Shown here one piece after another: positions 1-13,100 of a DNA stretch of 64,000 nucleotides. This DNA is from Forficula auricularia. Taxonomy: Eukaryota; Arthropoda; Insecta; Dermaptera; Forficulidae. A model generated the notes under the pieces. That model saw only the letters and a list, made by a program, of their open reading frames with translations. It was not told the origin of the DNA and made no database searches. The stretch is from positions 9,437,576 through 9,501,575 of the forward strand of contig JALMQS010000681.1 in the NCBI GenBank assembly GCA_024734495.1, written 5' to 3'. Made by a program: the position numbers and the translations under genes. Position 1 is the stretch's first letter; the number at the start of each line of letters is the position of its first letter.

Positions 1-394
1 CACTGTCATTTTTTGGTTTTTTTAATGAAAGATGGAACAAACCCAAATAATGCTCATGATAGGTACAATCTTGATCTTGAAGACAATATAATTGGACACT
101 TGCCTGTTGAAAATTAAAGAATGTACTCCCCAAAGTCATAGTAATAACCGACGTGACCTATACGGACTCCCCCATTTCTGAATCTTACATCTTTAAGAAT
201 TGAGGACATATCGTTGGAGGGACTGTCATTTGAACATATGTTGTGTAATATGCCATATATTGCCATGTTTATTGTATGCTATATTATCTATTATATTCTA
301 AGTTGTATTCTTAATGTCTTATATTATGTTACCTTTTGTCACCTGCTCTATGAGGAGAATCCCCTCAGAGCATCATATAAATAAATAAATAAAC
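1..394 (+). mobile_element. 3' end of a LINE-like non-LTR retrotransposon
   Basis: An open frame runs from base 1 to the stop at 115-117 (38 codons). It contains the pattern PNNAHDRY and then IIGHLPVEN. That spacing resembles the PxNxHDxxA...IGH(L/V)P pattern of HIRAN-like domains, but the fragment is too short to assign. About 230 bases of AT-rich 3' UTR follow. It ends in a strong hairpin: TGCTC 344-348 pairs with GAGCA 368-372, and TGAGG 351-355 with CCTCA 363-367. A (ATAA)n tail at 376-394 comes next. A hairpin followed by a short tandem tail is typical of LINE 3' ends and is also seen at the LINE end near 39550-39787. Whether the open frame belongs to the same element is inference. Confidence 0.5.
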
Positions 395-2528
395 AACTTT
401 GTCTTTACCCCCTGAGGTTTTCCTGAATACTTTATTCTTTGAAGTAAGAAAGGGCTTATATGACCTATTAGGTGCTCACCAGTTCTCTTTTTCTTGCGGT
501 GCTTTCTCCATCTAATGAAGGTCGTCAACAATGACAGGAAATTCCTCTCTATCAGCAGCAGCTCTTATAAGCGAATGAGAATCTAGCTCAGTTCTCTATA
601 TTTTCTAATCAATAAATAAACACCAACTCATCTTTAAAAGCCTCTAAATTTATAAGCTTTACTAGCAGGGGACTATATGTAGATTTTGTATTTCAATAAT
701 GTCCATTCAACATGTAGTTTCAAACTAAAGAAAAATAATGGGATTTTAATTAACACTTTTTAAGTGTATTAAAATTGGAGTTAATTTTGTTTTTCAACAC
801 ATTTAATTTGATAGTTGTTTTCCTTCTCATTTACGTTCTTTACTTTCAATTTACCGTAACGTCTAAAGATTTCACTGTTTTGAAAGGAATAGTAAACAGG
901 AATAATTTCTCAATGAAAGTGATGCTTAAAAGAATAGCTGACAAATGAATGAATATGAATGAATTGAAATCCTGGATGGTTCTTAATTTGGATTCGTGGC
1001 CAACGCACTTCACTAGTTAAGGGTTTGTAAACAAAAAGAAAAGCTAATCCTCTCCGGAGCAGTTTCAATTATGAGATTTGTTTAACCGAGGTAAACATAA
1101 ACGCTAGAGAAAAGTTGAATATAAACGGACAGTTGGAAATGTCAAGAGACAATCACACAGCTCAGCGATGGATTGACATTTCATATTTAATTATTTTAAT
1201 GAAAATGAATGAGCTTAATAAAGTCGAAAATTGATTTGTGAATAGGGTTCTTTACGCTACTTGAAAATTGTAAATTTGAAATGTCTTTTTTTCAAAAAGT
1301 GAAAAGCCATTTTAAAATTTAGATAATATATATTATATAAATTTTCCTTGACAAGTATTTTCACATTTATGGCACTCGCTTAATATATAAGTACCAGGCA
1401 CAATTTTTAGAGCGGGGGGGGGGGGATAATATGTATTTAAAACGAATGATGAGACTATTTTTTAGATAATGTATGAAAAGAGTTTTAATAGTCCGATATC
1501 TTGGCTAGTCCTCTACAATCTGATTCTAGGGAAGTCGGTACATTAAATTTTCGACTTAGGACTTGCTGTGTGACAAAAAATAATTATGTATAAAAGATTA
1601 GGTTCAGTCACAAGTGCGTTTAATTAAATAAAAATAAATTGAAGAGTTTGTTGTTTACTGCTATTGAAGATGGAATTAATAGATAATTAAAATCATTACT
1701 TTGATACTTTATAATTGTTATACTTTCTTGTATTGGGTTAATTTTACCAAAGTTGGTGTATAAATACAAATACCCCTTGTGGTTCTATTTTTCTTTAAAA
1801 TATTGCAATCTTATAGCAATCTCCGTTAATCCGACAGATATATTTCATAAATTTTATAATTTTTCTAATTAATATAACAAAGAATAATTGACATATCAAT
1901 GAGAATTGTTTTTGACCGCGCTTATTTGAAAAAGATATTTATAAAATATTTATAAAATTTATTTAAGATCATTATTTCAAGTTAGAAATATATAAGTTCA
2001 GATATTATTTTCACTCAATATTTGACAAAAATTCCCTACATTTGATTCGCGATTGAATCAAATGTAGAAAACATTCGATTTAGATATATTTCAGATTACA
2101 GGGACTCTAGTGTATATATTTATATAAAAATATTGAAATATAAAATTAATAATAAATACAATTTTTAAAATATGGTATATAAAAGCTAGATAATTTCAAG
2201 GGACCATGCCATGGATATGTTCAACTAATAATATTGACACTTTAGTAAATACTTTACTTATATTACTCATAAAGTTTTCATCAGAATATCGTATTTTATA
2301 AATAAATTAAAAATTCTCCACAATAGAGAAAATATAAAAACTGGATTTTTGGATATCAATAAAAACGGGAATTTTTAAATAATTTTCTTGCAATTTTAGC
2401 TAAATTCATTTATCGCTGCAAATTTATTCTCTAATTAAACTAGAGGAATGTGTTTTTAGCTTGTTATGAAAGATTTCTCAAAAGGGGTCAAAGGTTTTGT
2501 GTGTTTCATAGTAAAACTAGATATAAAT
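395..2528. other. AT-rich non-coding stretch
   Basis: No gene, splice-site pair or structured repeat could be supported. It contains a 12-base G homopolymer at 1414-1425. A slightly less AT-rich block at about 1010-1170 could be old repeat or conserved non-coding DNA; nothing distinguishes these. Confidence 0.5.
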
Positions 2529-2621
2529 TTTGAAAAACTCAATATATTTCAGACTATTCGTCAATCTTCAGTGATTAAAAATGTAAACTCCTGGAGATTG
2601 AATATATTGAGTTTTTAAAAC
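2529..2621 (-). mobile_element. Penelope-like terminus fragment with hammerhead-like motif
   Basis: On the minus strand, 2571-2547 reads CTGAAGA, then a 3-bp stem GAC/GTC, then GAAA. This is the order of a hammerhead ribozyme core (CUGANGA, stem II, GAAA), with one substitution in CUGAUGA. The motif lies between 20-bp inverted arms at 2529-2548 and 2602-2621 (AACTCAATATATT). Hammerheads in inverted or direct terminal repeats are known from Penelope-like elements. The assignment here rests on motif order and on eight further examples in the window. Confidence 0.4.
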
Positions 2622-4022
2622 TTTGAGTATTTTCATTCTAAAACATCTCAATAATATTTAAATAATCTTTCTTAATTTTCTTTTTAAACTTATTTACTCG
2701 ACTTGTCCCAGCACTTTACTATTATTTTAATGAAGAAAGAGTAAACCTTTGCTTTTTTTATTATAGAATTTGTTGTTTTTTATTGCATACTCAATTACTT
2801 CTTTGCTGAAATTCCAACCCAACGAATGATGAAGAAAATACTATTTTCGATCAATTAATAGAGAGAGAATTCCAGTCAATTAACAATATTCAATTTTATG
2901 TTGAAGATTTGATGGTTAGGTCAATGTAGAAAAAGATCTTATCACTGCCAAATTCTCTATAACTGGAATCCCAAAAAGGTATAATTTGAATATTTGTCTT
3001 AGTTAATAATGATAATAAAATCGGCCTTTCAAGGCAGTCTGCAAACATTTATCTTGACTAGAAATCAATATTCAAAGTTAATTAAAAATCCTTTAATACC
3101 AGGATTTTTTTTAATTTATTACCTTAAATTTTATAGTTTTCACAAATTAATGATAAAAGCATCTATAAAAGAGATTAGCGTTTTATGAATATCAGCAAAA
3201 ATAAAATTTCTCAAACTAAAAAATTTTGAGTTGAAAAATGTCATCATTGAATTTGTTTGCATTTTTCCATTTAATGTTTTAAGCTGATTAAAAAAAATCA
3301 TTTCGATTTACAACTCAAAATATAAAAATTAAGTAGTTGTAGAATGAATATACATAAAGGTAATATAATCCTTTGGTATTTAAATGCTACTTGAAGTTTT
3401 GCAATAAAATGCATTTTTTAAGCTTACTAACGAATAAATGATTTTTTTTTATTTTATTGGTAAGTATATTCTTAAAATATTTTTGCTTTTGAGATTTTGA
3501 AGCTTTGGGAAAAATCTCAACTATCCAACACTTAGTATAAAAGTTTATCATCATATTAATAATATTTTTAAAATTTGAATTATAATTAAATAAATCTACT
3601 TGTATTAGTTGATATAATATCGTCTACTAAATAAGCCTTCTTCAAATAAATACTAAAAAATAAATTTCATAAGCTTTTTCACTAATAAAGTAAGTTTTCG
3701 CCTTTGGGACTTAAGCGTCACTTCACCACATATATAACAAAAGTTGTTCGGATGACTTAAAGAAATCCTAGGCATTTTGTAACTAACGACTAATTAAAAG
3801 AAAGAAATTTGTAAATATGCAATACACAATATTTCAGACACAAAGCACTCACAATGACATGTTTACTGGTTCACTACTATCTTACAACTGGCATCGTTCT
3901 GATGAATGCGCGCTACACTAAATCACCTTTGTACATGTCTATACATGTCTGAACCTGCACATAGCAACGGTACCATTTGAGTTAGCTTATTTGGTTTCAT
4001 CCTATTTCCATCGCTCTATAAG
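2622..4022. other. AT-rich non-coding stretch
   Basis: No coding exon or recognisable element. A donor-like GTAAGT at 3461 has no open exon or acceptor upstream. The block 3840-3990 is less AT-rich but has stops in all frames. Confidence 0.4.
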
Positions 4023-4872
4023 CAGGATTGCCACCTCTCCGGGTTTCAATGAGATATGTCCGGGCTCCGGGTTTAATTATTATTTCTCCGGGTTGTGTAA
4101 GTAAAATTGAATTTGTACAAAATTATATGTAGATTGTCGCATGTATCTCGAGTACCGTGTACGGAATAGGAATTTCTTCTTATTTACCTATCTATATTTT
4201 ATACATAAATTGTTAAGTTTGTTTTTTACTTTATCCAATGCGAAGCGCGACTTCAAAGGGTCCTCAGGTAAAGACTACGGAACCCATGGTAAAACTTGAG
4301 ATGTTTACCAAAAAAGAATTTAGTCTTTTCGATTTTAAATCGATTCTTCCACGTTTTCAGTAGAGGTTGCCATTAATAGTCAAAACATCAAAAATGGAAT
4401 GCAATAAGGTTATTCCTCTAGTATTAGATAAGAATCGATAGTTGTTTTTGATTTTAAGTCGTTTCCTCCATGTCTTCAGCTATGTTTACCAATAATAACC
4501 GAAACGTCAAAAACCCAATGTAGAATTGTTATTCCTCGAGTATTAGATGAGAATCGTTCCCTATTTTTGAATTTAGGTCATGGACTGCAATTTGCAAGTG
4601 ACATCTGATTAATATTAAAGGAATAAACATATTAATATTTCAAATGACTTTGGATAAAGTTTAGCAACGATCGGTTGCAGTTTATTATTAGTTTTATGCA
4701 TAGTAACTACTCTATGATCATTAGAATTGTATTTAATTTGTAGGAATGTGAATTTTGAAATTGTTAATATAAATAAAAAAACTGCATATGTATGAATGTG
4801 TGTTTTTTTGAGGGTAGGGGGGTTAAAAGTCATGGTCTCCGGGCGAGACTTAGTTCTGAGGTGGCAGCCCTA
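4023..4872. mobile_element. Non-autonomous hAT-like DNA transposon
   Basis: The ends are imperfect terminal inverted repeats: CAGGATTGCCACCTC on the left, and the complement of TAGGGCTGCCACCTC on the right. The flanks are an 8-bp target-site duplication with one mismatch: TCTATAAG at 4015-4022 and TCTATGAG at 4873-4880. An 8-bp duplication with CAGG/TAGGG ends is characteristic of hAT elements. CCGGG-rich subterminal repeats lie just inside both ends. The interior has no transposase ORF; a 72-codon minus frame at 4615-4833 is not protein-like. The segment 4226-4292 is shared with 45619-45700, so part of the interior is itself repetitive. Confidence 0.75.
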
Positions 4873-5954
4873 TCTATGAGCTTCTATTTAACAATGAACA
4901 AATGGAAGAAAAAACGTCTTAAAATATTTAAAAAAGTTGAAAAAACAAAAATACTGCACTAACGATTTTTTAAATTAGTATAGGTTCTTTTCAAGTGTTA
5001 TGAGAGTTATTAGTTTTGTATAAATTTTAATCCATTTGAAATAAAGGAAGGAGGTGTAAATTAGTCATGTCGTAAAATAAATATTTTATCGTTCATATCT
5101 CGTTTTCGGTAAGTCGCAAAGCCTTGAAATTTGACACTTAAGCTATGGGTGATGGAGAAATTTCGAATAGATATTTGAAAACATGATAAAAAACTGTATT
5201 AAGTGCAACTATTGGTACTCGTGAGACAAAAATCATGTTGACCAGTATTATTTATATATGTATAATAAGTTAATAAGTATGAATTATCTTTTTGTTTACC
5301 TATTTAATTATATTTTAACCATCCACTCTACTATACTTTTTTTATCCGTTTTAGTAAATAAAAGAGGAAAAAATGAAAAAAATATTAGACGTTCTTTTGA
5401 GGCCTTGGTTTATATTTTATTTTAACTTGAGTAGATTTTTTCCTGTAGATTTATATTTATAAACAATGTTTTTCCTCTGCTAATATTTAAATTTGCCTAA
5501 TCATAAAATATAAATGAAGGGAATATTAAAGATAAAAAAAAGATACAGAAGGCGTTGGAATGTCTTTTATTATATAAATCATGAGGATTTAAAGAAATGA
5601 AATCCTTTATTAGAGGCTTTTCTCGGAGAGATCTTTATTAAAAGAACTCGTAGGAATTTTCATTATTCAGCTTTATTGTCCTCTTTAAAAAACGATATTA
5701 GTTTAATAAAATTCAATAAAAAAAGTTATTAATTTAAACAGAGCACTTGAGGAAAAAAATAAATGAGCAGAAAAATAATAAATTTAAAAAAATTACATAT
5801 AAGAGTGTTAAATTTAATTTAAATGGTACTTTTTCAAAATTCCTTTCAATTTTATGTCCAAAATGATGACTAAATAAAAAATTTGTTCTCCCTGATTCAC
5901 CAAATTGTATTAAGCCGTGATGTTGGGTTTCGGGGTGGGATGTTACCAGAATCC
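4873..5954. other. AT-rich non-coding stretch
   Basis: No exon was found. The segment at about 5080-5240, with a fortuitous donor-like GTAAGT at 5109, looks repeat-derived but was not assigned. Confidence 0.35.
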
Positions 5955-6115
5955 GAGGGGTGAACCGCGATTGTAATTAGGTGTACACCGTCTTTGGCAT
6001 TATTTGGAATTACTTTGGAATTCATTAGATAATCTATTGTATTCTATTGTCTTCCACTTGGAAATGGAAGTGGAAGTAGGTGTACACGATTTTAGGTCTC
6101 GCCATAAACCCTCGG
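5955..6115 (+). mobile_element. GGGGTGAACCGCGA MITE, copy 1
   Basis: First of four copies of a short inverted-repeat element that starts GAGGGGTGAACCGCGATTG. It carries two internal GGTGTACAC blocks and a purine-rich GGAAGTGGAAGT block. The right end has decayed relative to the copy at 40774-40916, which shows the intact right end CGGTTCACCCC and an 8-bp duplication. The family is therefore probably hAT-type. Confidence 0.7.
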
Positions 6116-6796
6116 CGAGGATTTTATAGTCAAAATCTCTCGAAAATTTTCAAATTTAGAAATGATTGTAACGTCGAGAAAAATGTTTTTCATTTATTTT
6201 TCTATTGGTTTGTGAATTTGGATTTTGGTATCTAATAAACCAAGGCCTACGTAATAACTCAAGTACGAAAGGCCGTAGAAAGTTTCCTCGGGTGGCAAAA
6301 TGTTTGTATTTCTATGAGAAAGCTTGATTAACTTTTGGCTTTCTAGCTGTTTTATGTTTATTTTCTACAAACCATTTATTAATTTTTCTATCACGGAGTA
6401 GAATTGCCTCATTACATTGTTCCAATTTTTGACCAATTGTCTTAAATTATCCTTTTGTTCATTAATTCCTTGTAAAAACACTAAATATTAAAAACTAAAC
6501 GCTAAATGGTGATAATGGGTCAATTTCTTTCATACAGTAGGCAACAATTATTATTTATTATTATCATATTTTTTTTCATTTCACATCTCTAAACGAAAGA
6601 GGACTCATAAAATGTTATATACCTCTCGGCGCCCCTGCGTACGGAAAATACCTTAAATTATCGATTCTCGTCCACTTCATTCATTATTTTTTATAAAACT
6701 GATTTTCTTCAGAAAAAATTTATCCCCTCTTTCTTCCAAAAACATTTCCTAGGTGTGTGCCTGTCTAGTAGATAAATAAGAAATAATAATTTTTTC

Positions 6797-6870
6797 TATA
6801 ATAATAAAACTAAGATACGAGGTAGGTTTCACCTGTGAAACCTACCTCGTATCTTAGTTTTATTATTATA
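6797..6870. repeat. Perfect 36-bp-arm palindrome
   Basis: Arms 6797-6832 and 6835-6870 are exact reverse complements separated by two bases (CT). The inner half contains GGTAGGTTTCAC/GTGAAACCTACC. The same GTGAAACCTACC block, followed by AATGTTTCACC and CCAACACC, recurs at 30236-30300. The palindrome therefore belongs to the repeat family of the 111-bp inverted repeat at 28427-30266. Confidence 0.9.
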
Positions 6871-8293
6871 TTAAAATGTTTCACCTAGAACCAACACCGA
6901 ACTCCTTAAAAGTTAATAATTTTTTCATTTAAATATTACTCTCCCTTTGGGAATATTATAATAATTATTGTTACAGTCTCAAGTAGGTGCATATGCTTTT
7001 GCCAGAATATTGGTCACCATTTTTAATGGTGGATATTTTAGTGTTTTTAAAAGTGAATGTTGAAACTCTGGCAGGTGTGGATAGCACTCTAAATAAGAAA
7101 TTTACAAACCCATCTTCTCTAACTTTTATTGCACTGACACCATTCAAGAAAATATATAACCTTATGCTACGCTCAATTATGAGCATGAAGACCAAATTGT
7201 CTCTTACTTTTTGCAATAATCATAGTTATACCTACTTGTCTATTTTAGAGACCAATTATCGACAAATTTTTTCTTCATTTCTGTGAGTAAACGACAGGCT
7301 ATTTATAAAACTAAGGTGGCTTTTATTTATTCTTAGTTCGATCAATACTAATATTATTCGCTATACCTACCTCAATTTAATCGAAAGTCATTAGCATGGT
7401 GTATTTATATTTATGGTATTATTTATTTTTATAGATGTTTACGTCTTTAAAATGCCTATAAATTATCCATTGACAAAATGACATTCAAGTTTATATTAGG
7501 ATGCTGCAATCGGAGATGAAGTAACCAATCGTTAAAAAAAGCCAAATAAAAGCGAAAGACATCTTGCTTGCAACAGAAGTGTAGAAGATGATTTAAATTG
7601 GATGAAAAAAGATCTACCATAAATCTTGTCAAGAAGTCACGAGTGAAAAATTTGTATAGTAATGGAAATAAAACGAAATCAGGACGGTGTAGAATTCTTC
7701 ACAATTTCGGCCAATTGATGGATGCTTTCAAGCGACTAATGGCTTGAACTAATACCTCCAGTAGGTATTGCAAAATAGATAGGTATAGAAAAGAAAAAAA
7801 AACTTTTCATAAACATCAATTTCGAAATTAGTTTATCTACTTAAGATCATTTAGAGCAATATCTGTGTTAACACCTAAGATTTGTTAATGAAATGCAAGA
7901 AGAGAAATGATTTTTCAAACAGTATCCCACTAATATAACCACTTCCAGTGGAATGCACATTGCATGAATATTAGGATATATACTCGTATTGGGACGCCTG
8001 TAAATAGGTCATTAGTACCTACTGTCTATAGCATTTTGCACATTGTCCTCCACTCAGTTCAGCTGTTTTGCCTTAGATATTTAAATAAATATAATGTTAA
8101 TCTATAGGAGCGATGACTTAGCACCCTCGTTCAGAATACGCTAGAGTTCAACAGAAAACGCTATATGATGATTCCTATCTAAGGACTAGTTAAATTTTCT
8201 TTTGGCTCTAGGAAAATTTAACGCCGCATTCTATGTTGTGGTTTGATTAAAAAAACATTTTTGTTAATAATAATAATAATAATATTTTAATAA
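6871..8293. other. Non-coding stretch with repeat-derived open frames
   Basis: Overlapping frames at 6987-7286 (+, 99 codons) and 6971-7216 (-, 81 codons) are open through the same DNA. Neither has recognisable motifs or splice support. The left part (6871-6975) is related to 30270-30440, so this is probably transposon sequence. Nothing was identified from 7290 to 8290 apart from AT-rich DNA. Confidence 0.35.
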
Positions 8294-8361
8294 TTCGAGC
8301 CCCGGCTGATCCTTTTGTCTGTAATAAAAATAATATTTTCCTTGTTCCCTAAATTTGAATT
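8294..8361 (+). repeat. Partial copy of tRNA-like element tail
   Basis: This 68-base segment begins at the T-loop sequence TTCGAGCCCCGGCTGATCC and continues into an AT-rich tail ending AAATTTGAAT. It is essentially identical to 8655-8721. It is a 5'-truncated copy in the same orientation, about 360 bases upstream of the full unit. Confidence 0.8.
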
Positions 8362-8578
8362 TGTTATTAATTGTCTTTACACGGCCTCGTTGTGGTCGCG
8401 CCCCGGGTGAAGAGAAAATTATTTTCGATCTTTGGGGTCTGCGATCGATTGGGAGGCGCTGGAATAATTAATTGTTTAATTAATGAATCAAGGCCTAAGC
8501 TGCGCAAAATGAACGAGGAGAGGATTAAAAAAGAAATTCCATAATTCATATAGACAAAAGGTATTGGTTTGGGTTCGG

Positions 8579-8722
8579 GGATCAGTAGCTTAGTGGATAT
8601 AGGAGGTAAACCTCTTATGACAAAGCATTGCAGTACATATGCAAAGATCCCGGGTTCGAGCCCCGGCTGATCCTTTTGTCTGTAATAAAAATAATATTTT
8701 CCTTGTTCCCTAAATTTGAATT
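8579..8722 (+). mobile_element. tRNA-like pol III unit with AT-rich tail
   Basis: Bases 8579-8673 form a tRNA-like unit. The 7-bp acceptor stem is perfect (GGATCAG/CTGATCC), the T stem is CCGGG/CCCGG with loop TTCGAGC, and a TTTT terminator follows directly. An A box (TAGCTTAGTGG) and a B box (GGTTCGAGCC) match internal pol III promoter consensus. At 95 bases it is longer than a normal class I tRNA. The middle folds as TAGGAG/CTCTTA plus an extra GCAT/ATGC arm and lacks a clean 7-base anticodon loop. With the tail duplicated at 8294-8361 it looks more like a short tRNA-derived SINE than a working tRNA gene, though a divergent type II tRNA cannot be excluded. Confidence 0.55.
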
Positions 8723-9562
8723 ATTAATATTATTTCTATTGTTCTATTATTATATAGGCTGAAATTGAGTTAAAAGCCAAGGTTAAGAATCTGTATTTTT
8801 GATAATTTTGTAAAATTCAAAAACAGGTATTATGGAGTTAAACCCCGATTTTAGGAACTATATTGTAACTAGTCAATTTCTAATTGAGAGTAATCACTTT
8901 CCATATAAGAATAATAACTTTAAAATAGGGACTAATTAATTTCAAAATGAGATTAATCTGGTGGTTTTAAGCCTAGAGCTCGTCCGGCAAAATAAGATCG
9001 TAAAAAAAGAACTATATTAGAAAAAGAGCTAGTGTAAATCTTTTGTATTTACATGTTATTTTAAAATTAATAAGGAAAAATGTATTTCCAAATGATTTTT
9101 GATTTTTTTAGATTGAATTTCCTTATTAAAGGAGTCAGTAAAAGAGTGTGTCTTTTGCTGGAAAAGAGGCTCTTTTATTATCTCCTTTAATTTATCAAAA
9201 TGGTGGTACTCTCGATAAAAATAAACTTTCAATTGAATTTCCTTATGATAAATTAATAAATAAATAATAATAATAATCAATTTAATACTTTGGCCATCCC
9301 GGCAAACATGTATGAAGTCTAAAACTCAAGTACTTTTACGATAGAGCCTATATTTTACGCAACTTTTAAGAATAGGTGATGAATTGATTGCCTATATTCA
9401 GGCGTTTGGTGCGTCTTCTGAAATGACTTGAAATTTTAACTAAATCTGACATATTGGGGAGGTACTGGCGACTCTTAGCAAGTGGGCTATTTTTCTCTTA
9501 CGAGATGCATGCAAGGTATTAAGTCGCTATTCTTAACATCATTAAAAAGAGAAAAATAAAAA
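8723..9562. other. AT-rich stretch, nothing assigned
   Basis: A 74-codon minus frame at 9056-9280 is low-complexity and lysine/isoleucine-rich, as expected by chance. No splice-flanked exon was found. Confidence 0.4.
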
Positions 9563-10117
9563 TAATATTTAGAAAAAAACTGACTTCAAAAAAATTAAAT
9601 GCAACACATAAAATAAAAAGAACTCAAAAACAAAATAAACTGCAACAAAAAGTACAAAATAATTATTTTATTTAGTTACCACCGAGGGGTGAACCGCGAT
9701 TGGAATTAGGTGTACACAGTCTTTGGAATTCATTAGATAACCTATTGTCATCTATTGTCTTCTACTTGGAAATGAAAGTGGAAGTGGAAGTAGGTGTACA
9801 CAAATTTAGGTCGCAACGAAACGATGAAATTATTACATGAAATCACTTTTTGAAGTCTGTGCCAAACAAACTATGTTAGCGAGCTTACGCGATGTTGTCT
9901 TCATTACCCGCCAAACGTACTAAGGTCCGTCGAGTGAAATTCATAAAATGTATATGTTTGGCACCGACTTCAAAAAGTGATTTCATGTAACAATTTCATC
10001 GTTTAGTTGTAACTAAATAAGATAATTATTTTATACCTTTTAGTGCATTTTATTTGATTTTTGAGTTCTTATTATTTTATTTGTTGCATTTAATTTTTTA
10101 AAGTCGGTTTTTTTTCT
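9563..10117. mobile_element. Foldback element (ACCGACTTC family), interrupted
   Basis: A long inverted repeat: the left arm (9563-9680, resuming 9815-9868) is the reverse complement of the right arm (about 9941-10117). Both arms contain ACTTCAAAAA, AAATGCAAC, TTATTTAGTTAC and TTTCATGTAA blocks. A second copy at 34493-34895 has uninterrupted arms. Comparison shows the left arm here was split by the MITE at 9684-9814, giving the relative age of the two insertions. Confidence 0.8.
9684..9814 (+). mobile_element. GGGGTGAACCGCGA MITE, copy 2, nested
   Basis: It starts GAGGGGTGAACCGCGATTGG and carries the two GGTGTACAC blocks and GGAAGTGGAAGT of the family. It is inserted in the left arm of the foldback element, between TTTAGTTAC and AAACGATGAAAT. 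The right terminal GGTTCACCCC is missing, so the insertion is truncated or eroded. Confidence 0.7.
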
Positions 10118-13100
10118 AATTCAAGGAGAATTTCCATTTTCTTTATTTATCAGGATTTTTATAAGAGGGTGGCTAAAATCGATTTGGAAGTGGAGGGTCA
10201 AATGAAATAGTGATGATAAGCCGTGGAAGAGTAAATTTCAAATTGGAAATAGTAAATTAATTTCTTTTTGAAAATGTTTAATCTCAATTTGAATGTGAAA
10301 AGTATGGAAATTAATATGTAAGAAATAAACAACTATTTGATTAAAAATGTTTTAACATTACTCTGAACTTCTGGGACTCTGCATTCCGAGCTGCCCAAGT
10401 AGTGAATTCATATTTAAAAATCTCTAGAATGTGAAGAATATATACCATATATGTTTGAATTCCGGTAACCATGATAACTCAAGAACGGAAAATCGATGAA
10501 AATCCGTTCTAGTACCAAAATATTTGAATTTCCAATGCGGAAGACTGGTTATAGTTTGGGCTCTCTAGCTTTTGAACTTCCCTTTAAAAAATGGAGGAAT
10601 ATCATATTTCTCAAGATAATTTAAAAAAAGAAAAATAAATTCAAATAGTTTATTATAATACATATCTAAGTTTATTACTAGGGCGGTTATAAATTACAGG
10701 CATTTGAGACCTGAAAAAGTTTTTATTTTATCCTCCATTTTTGACGTGAAATCTCCTCGGATACAAGCATTATAGAGCAAAACTAATCTCCATAATTTTA
10801 GCAAGTGTTTAACACGTCAGGATTGAAAGTTTTATAACAAATTTAAAAGACGCCAGAGGAAAATCCATTAAAATACTTCCCTAAGCTAAGTACAGTAAAG
10901 TAAAAAGATTTGTTTAACTAGGATATAAATTTAAAATGTAATTTGACGGAATATTATTTGTAAATAAAATTATTTAAGGTACGCATTAAATCTTTAAACG
11001 AATTTATTGAATTGAAATTTATGAGAAAACTTGGATTATTGAATAAATATATTTGTAAAATCTTCTCTTACACCCATCGCATTTAACCAGACCCTTTGTT
11101 AAGAATTTATTATATTCGTATCGACATACACTCAAAAGTATTCGGATGAAAATGAAAAATGTCTTTTTTTGGATGCTTTACAAAGATAAATGGTGGAGGG
11201 ATTAAAAAATAAATCGCATTTTTTTCGCTAGTAACTCTCGCGCTCTTATTTATTCAATCCGTTTATGTTCTATAAAAAAAAAGAGATAAAAAAAATCATC
11301 TGCAAAACATGTGCATGGGAATTTTTTTTTAAGTTTTGCCAAATGTTTTTATTCATACAATGGACGGACTGTGTCAAGAAAGACAGATACTTTTTTTATT
11401 CTGCTAAAGTGAGGATTAATTGAATTTGTGGATGAAAAGAAAATAGACGGTAGGGATGAAAAAAGCATGAGTTTCTCTTCTTCTGATTCAATTTTTAAAA
11501 GATTAAATAAATTCTTGAATTTTAATTTCAAGAGTATAAGTAATAAAGGTACTTTTATATTTTTTTTTATTGGCCTTTAAGAACTTTAAGGTAGTTCTTT
11601 CACAAATGCAAAAATTCAAGAAGCTTTTGAAACTTGGAATATAAGTCATTAAAAGCATAATACACATACTGTTAAAATTTGAAGACGATTCACCACACCA
11701 AACATGAAATAATTCAATTAAAAATGACCTTTTTAGCATAGGGTAGATAGGGAAAGGGTGGGGTTATGATCATTATTTTTTTTTCATTGAAGTACTTTCA
11801 CCATCTTGATGAAAAACTAATATTTGTTAGAATAATATATTCGGAGTAACTTAAAAAAAAATTGAAATTATTTACCAAGTAGTTTTGATAAAAAACAAAA
11901 AAAAACATATTTTGGCGACTATTTTTAGTGGAGGGGATATAAGGACAATGGCTTGGAAACGACCGTCAAGTATGTGTGTATGTAAAATTTTAGTTCCATT
12001 CATATTTACAGAGTGGTTACGAGGCTAAAACTTTGTCGCGAAAGAACCTCCTTAAGTGTGTGTAAATTGGTGTAGGGATCATATTATAGCCTGTCAAATA
12101 TTTGCAGTAAGCCGGACAAGGCAAGCTGAGACCTAAAACTACAATTAAAAGATTTAAATTGTATAATAAAAATTCAAGAAAGAGAAGCTTTTTATAAAAT
12201 ATAAATTAATCGATTTTTATACGTATGTATTGAAATATAAAAAAACATCCATTGAAGTTTAATAGAATACAATCAAGACCGACAATTGAATTAACTTAGA
12301 AAAAACTTAATAAATACACTTTAGAGAACATGAGTTCCATGTCCCCACTCTCCTTAACTACTAAAGCATTTGAGTAACATAATAATACAGTTTACTTTGA
12401 GAAAACTCAACATATCAGACCAAAGTCATTTGAGTAACTTGAATAAGCCCTTTTAAAACATTTTTGAATCCAGAAGATTGCGTATTTCATCTAAAATTCG
12501 ATATGAGTCCTTCGGTAGAAGTATACAATGACCAACCTACAGCTAACTTGAGTTTTTTCGGTGCGTTTGAAATGGCGATTGATGCTTTGATTTTCAACGC
12601 TACGATGGAAATAAAAGCACAATTTTTAAGCACTTTTTTTCTTTGTTAATTTGATGATTCTCCATGAACATTTCAACTGGAAGAGACCAAACAGAACCCT
12701 CAATCAATAAAATAACAACTTATTTTATCCATTAAAATTAATTTTTTCACTTTCTGAGTATATATAATGAATTTCAATAATAATGTAATATAGCTGAACT
12801 AAAACATCTTTCGAAGTTTAACTTCTGTTGCGATTTTTCTAGAACCACATCCTATTTTATTTATTAATTTTCTAATTTCTCTATGTGTGGTCTAATAATA
12901 AATAGTTTTATTATAATAAAAACCTAAAATACTAAAGCCTGTATTAAAAATTTGGTAGAATATAAAATTTTTTTATTTCTATACTATTGGTCAACTTGTG
13001 TCTAACGACAATATTATCTATCATCTTAAAGTGTTAGCCGTATCCATTGAAAAATAGATAAAAATACAAATCAACGGCATTGCAGTATATTTTAATTGGT

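Noticed and set aside
6971..7286. Overlapping 99- and 81-codon frames on opposite strands
   Set aside because: Both are open through the same DNA, share flanks with a repeat family and lack motifs; not distinguishable from chance.
8367..8549. 60-codon minus ORF between tRNA-like repeats
   Set aside because: A second minus frame is equally open; no motif, and it sits between two copies of a repeat tail.
11349..11739. Two minus-strand ORFs of 60-78 codons
   Set aside because: Low-complexity, AT-driven composition and no supporting signals.
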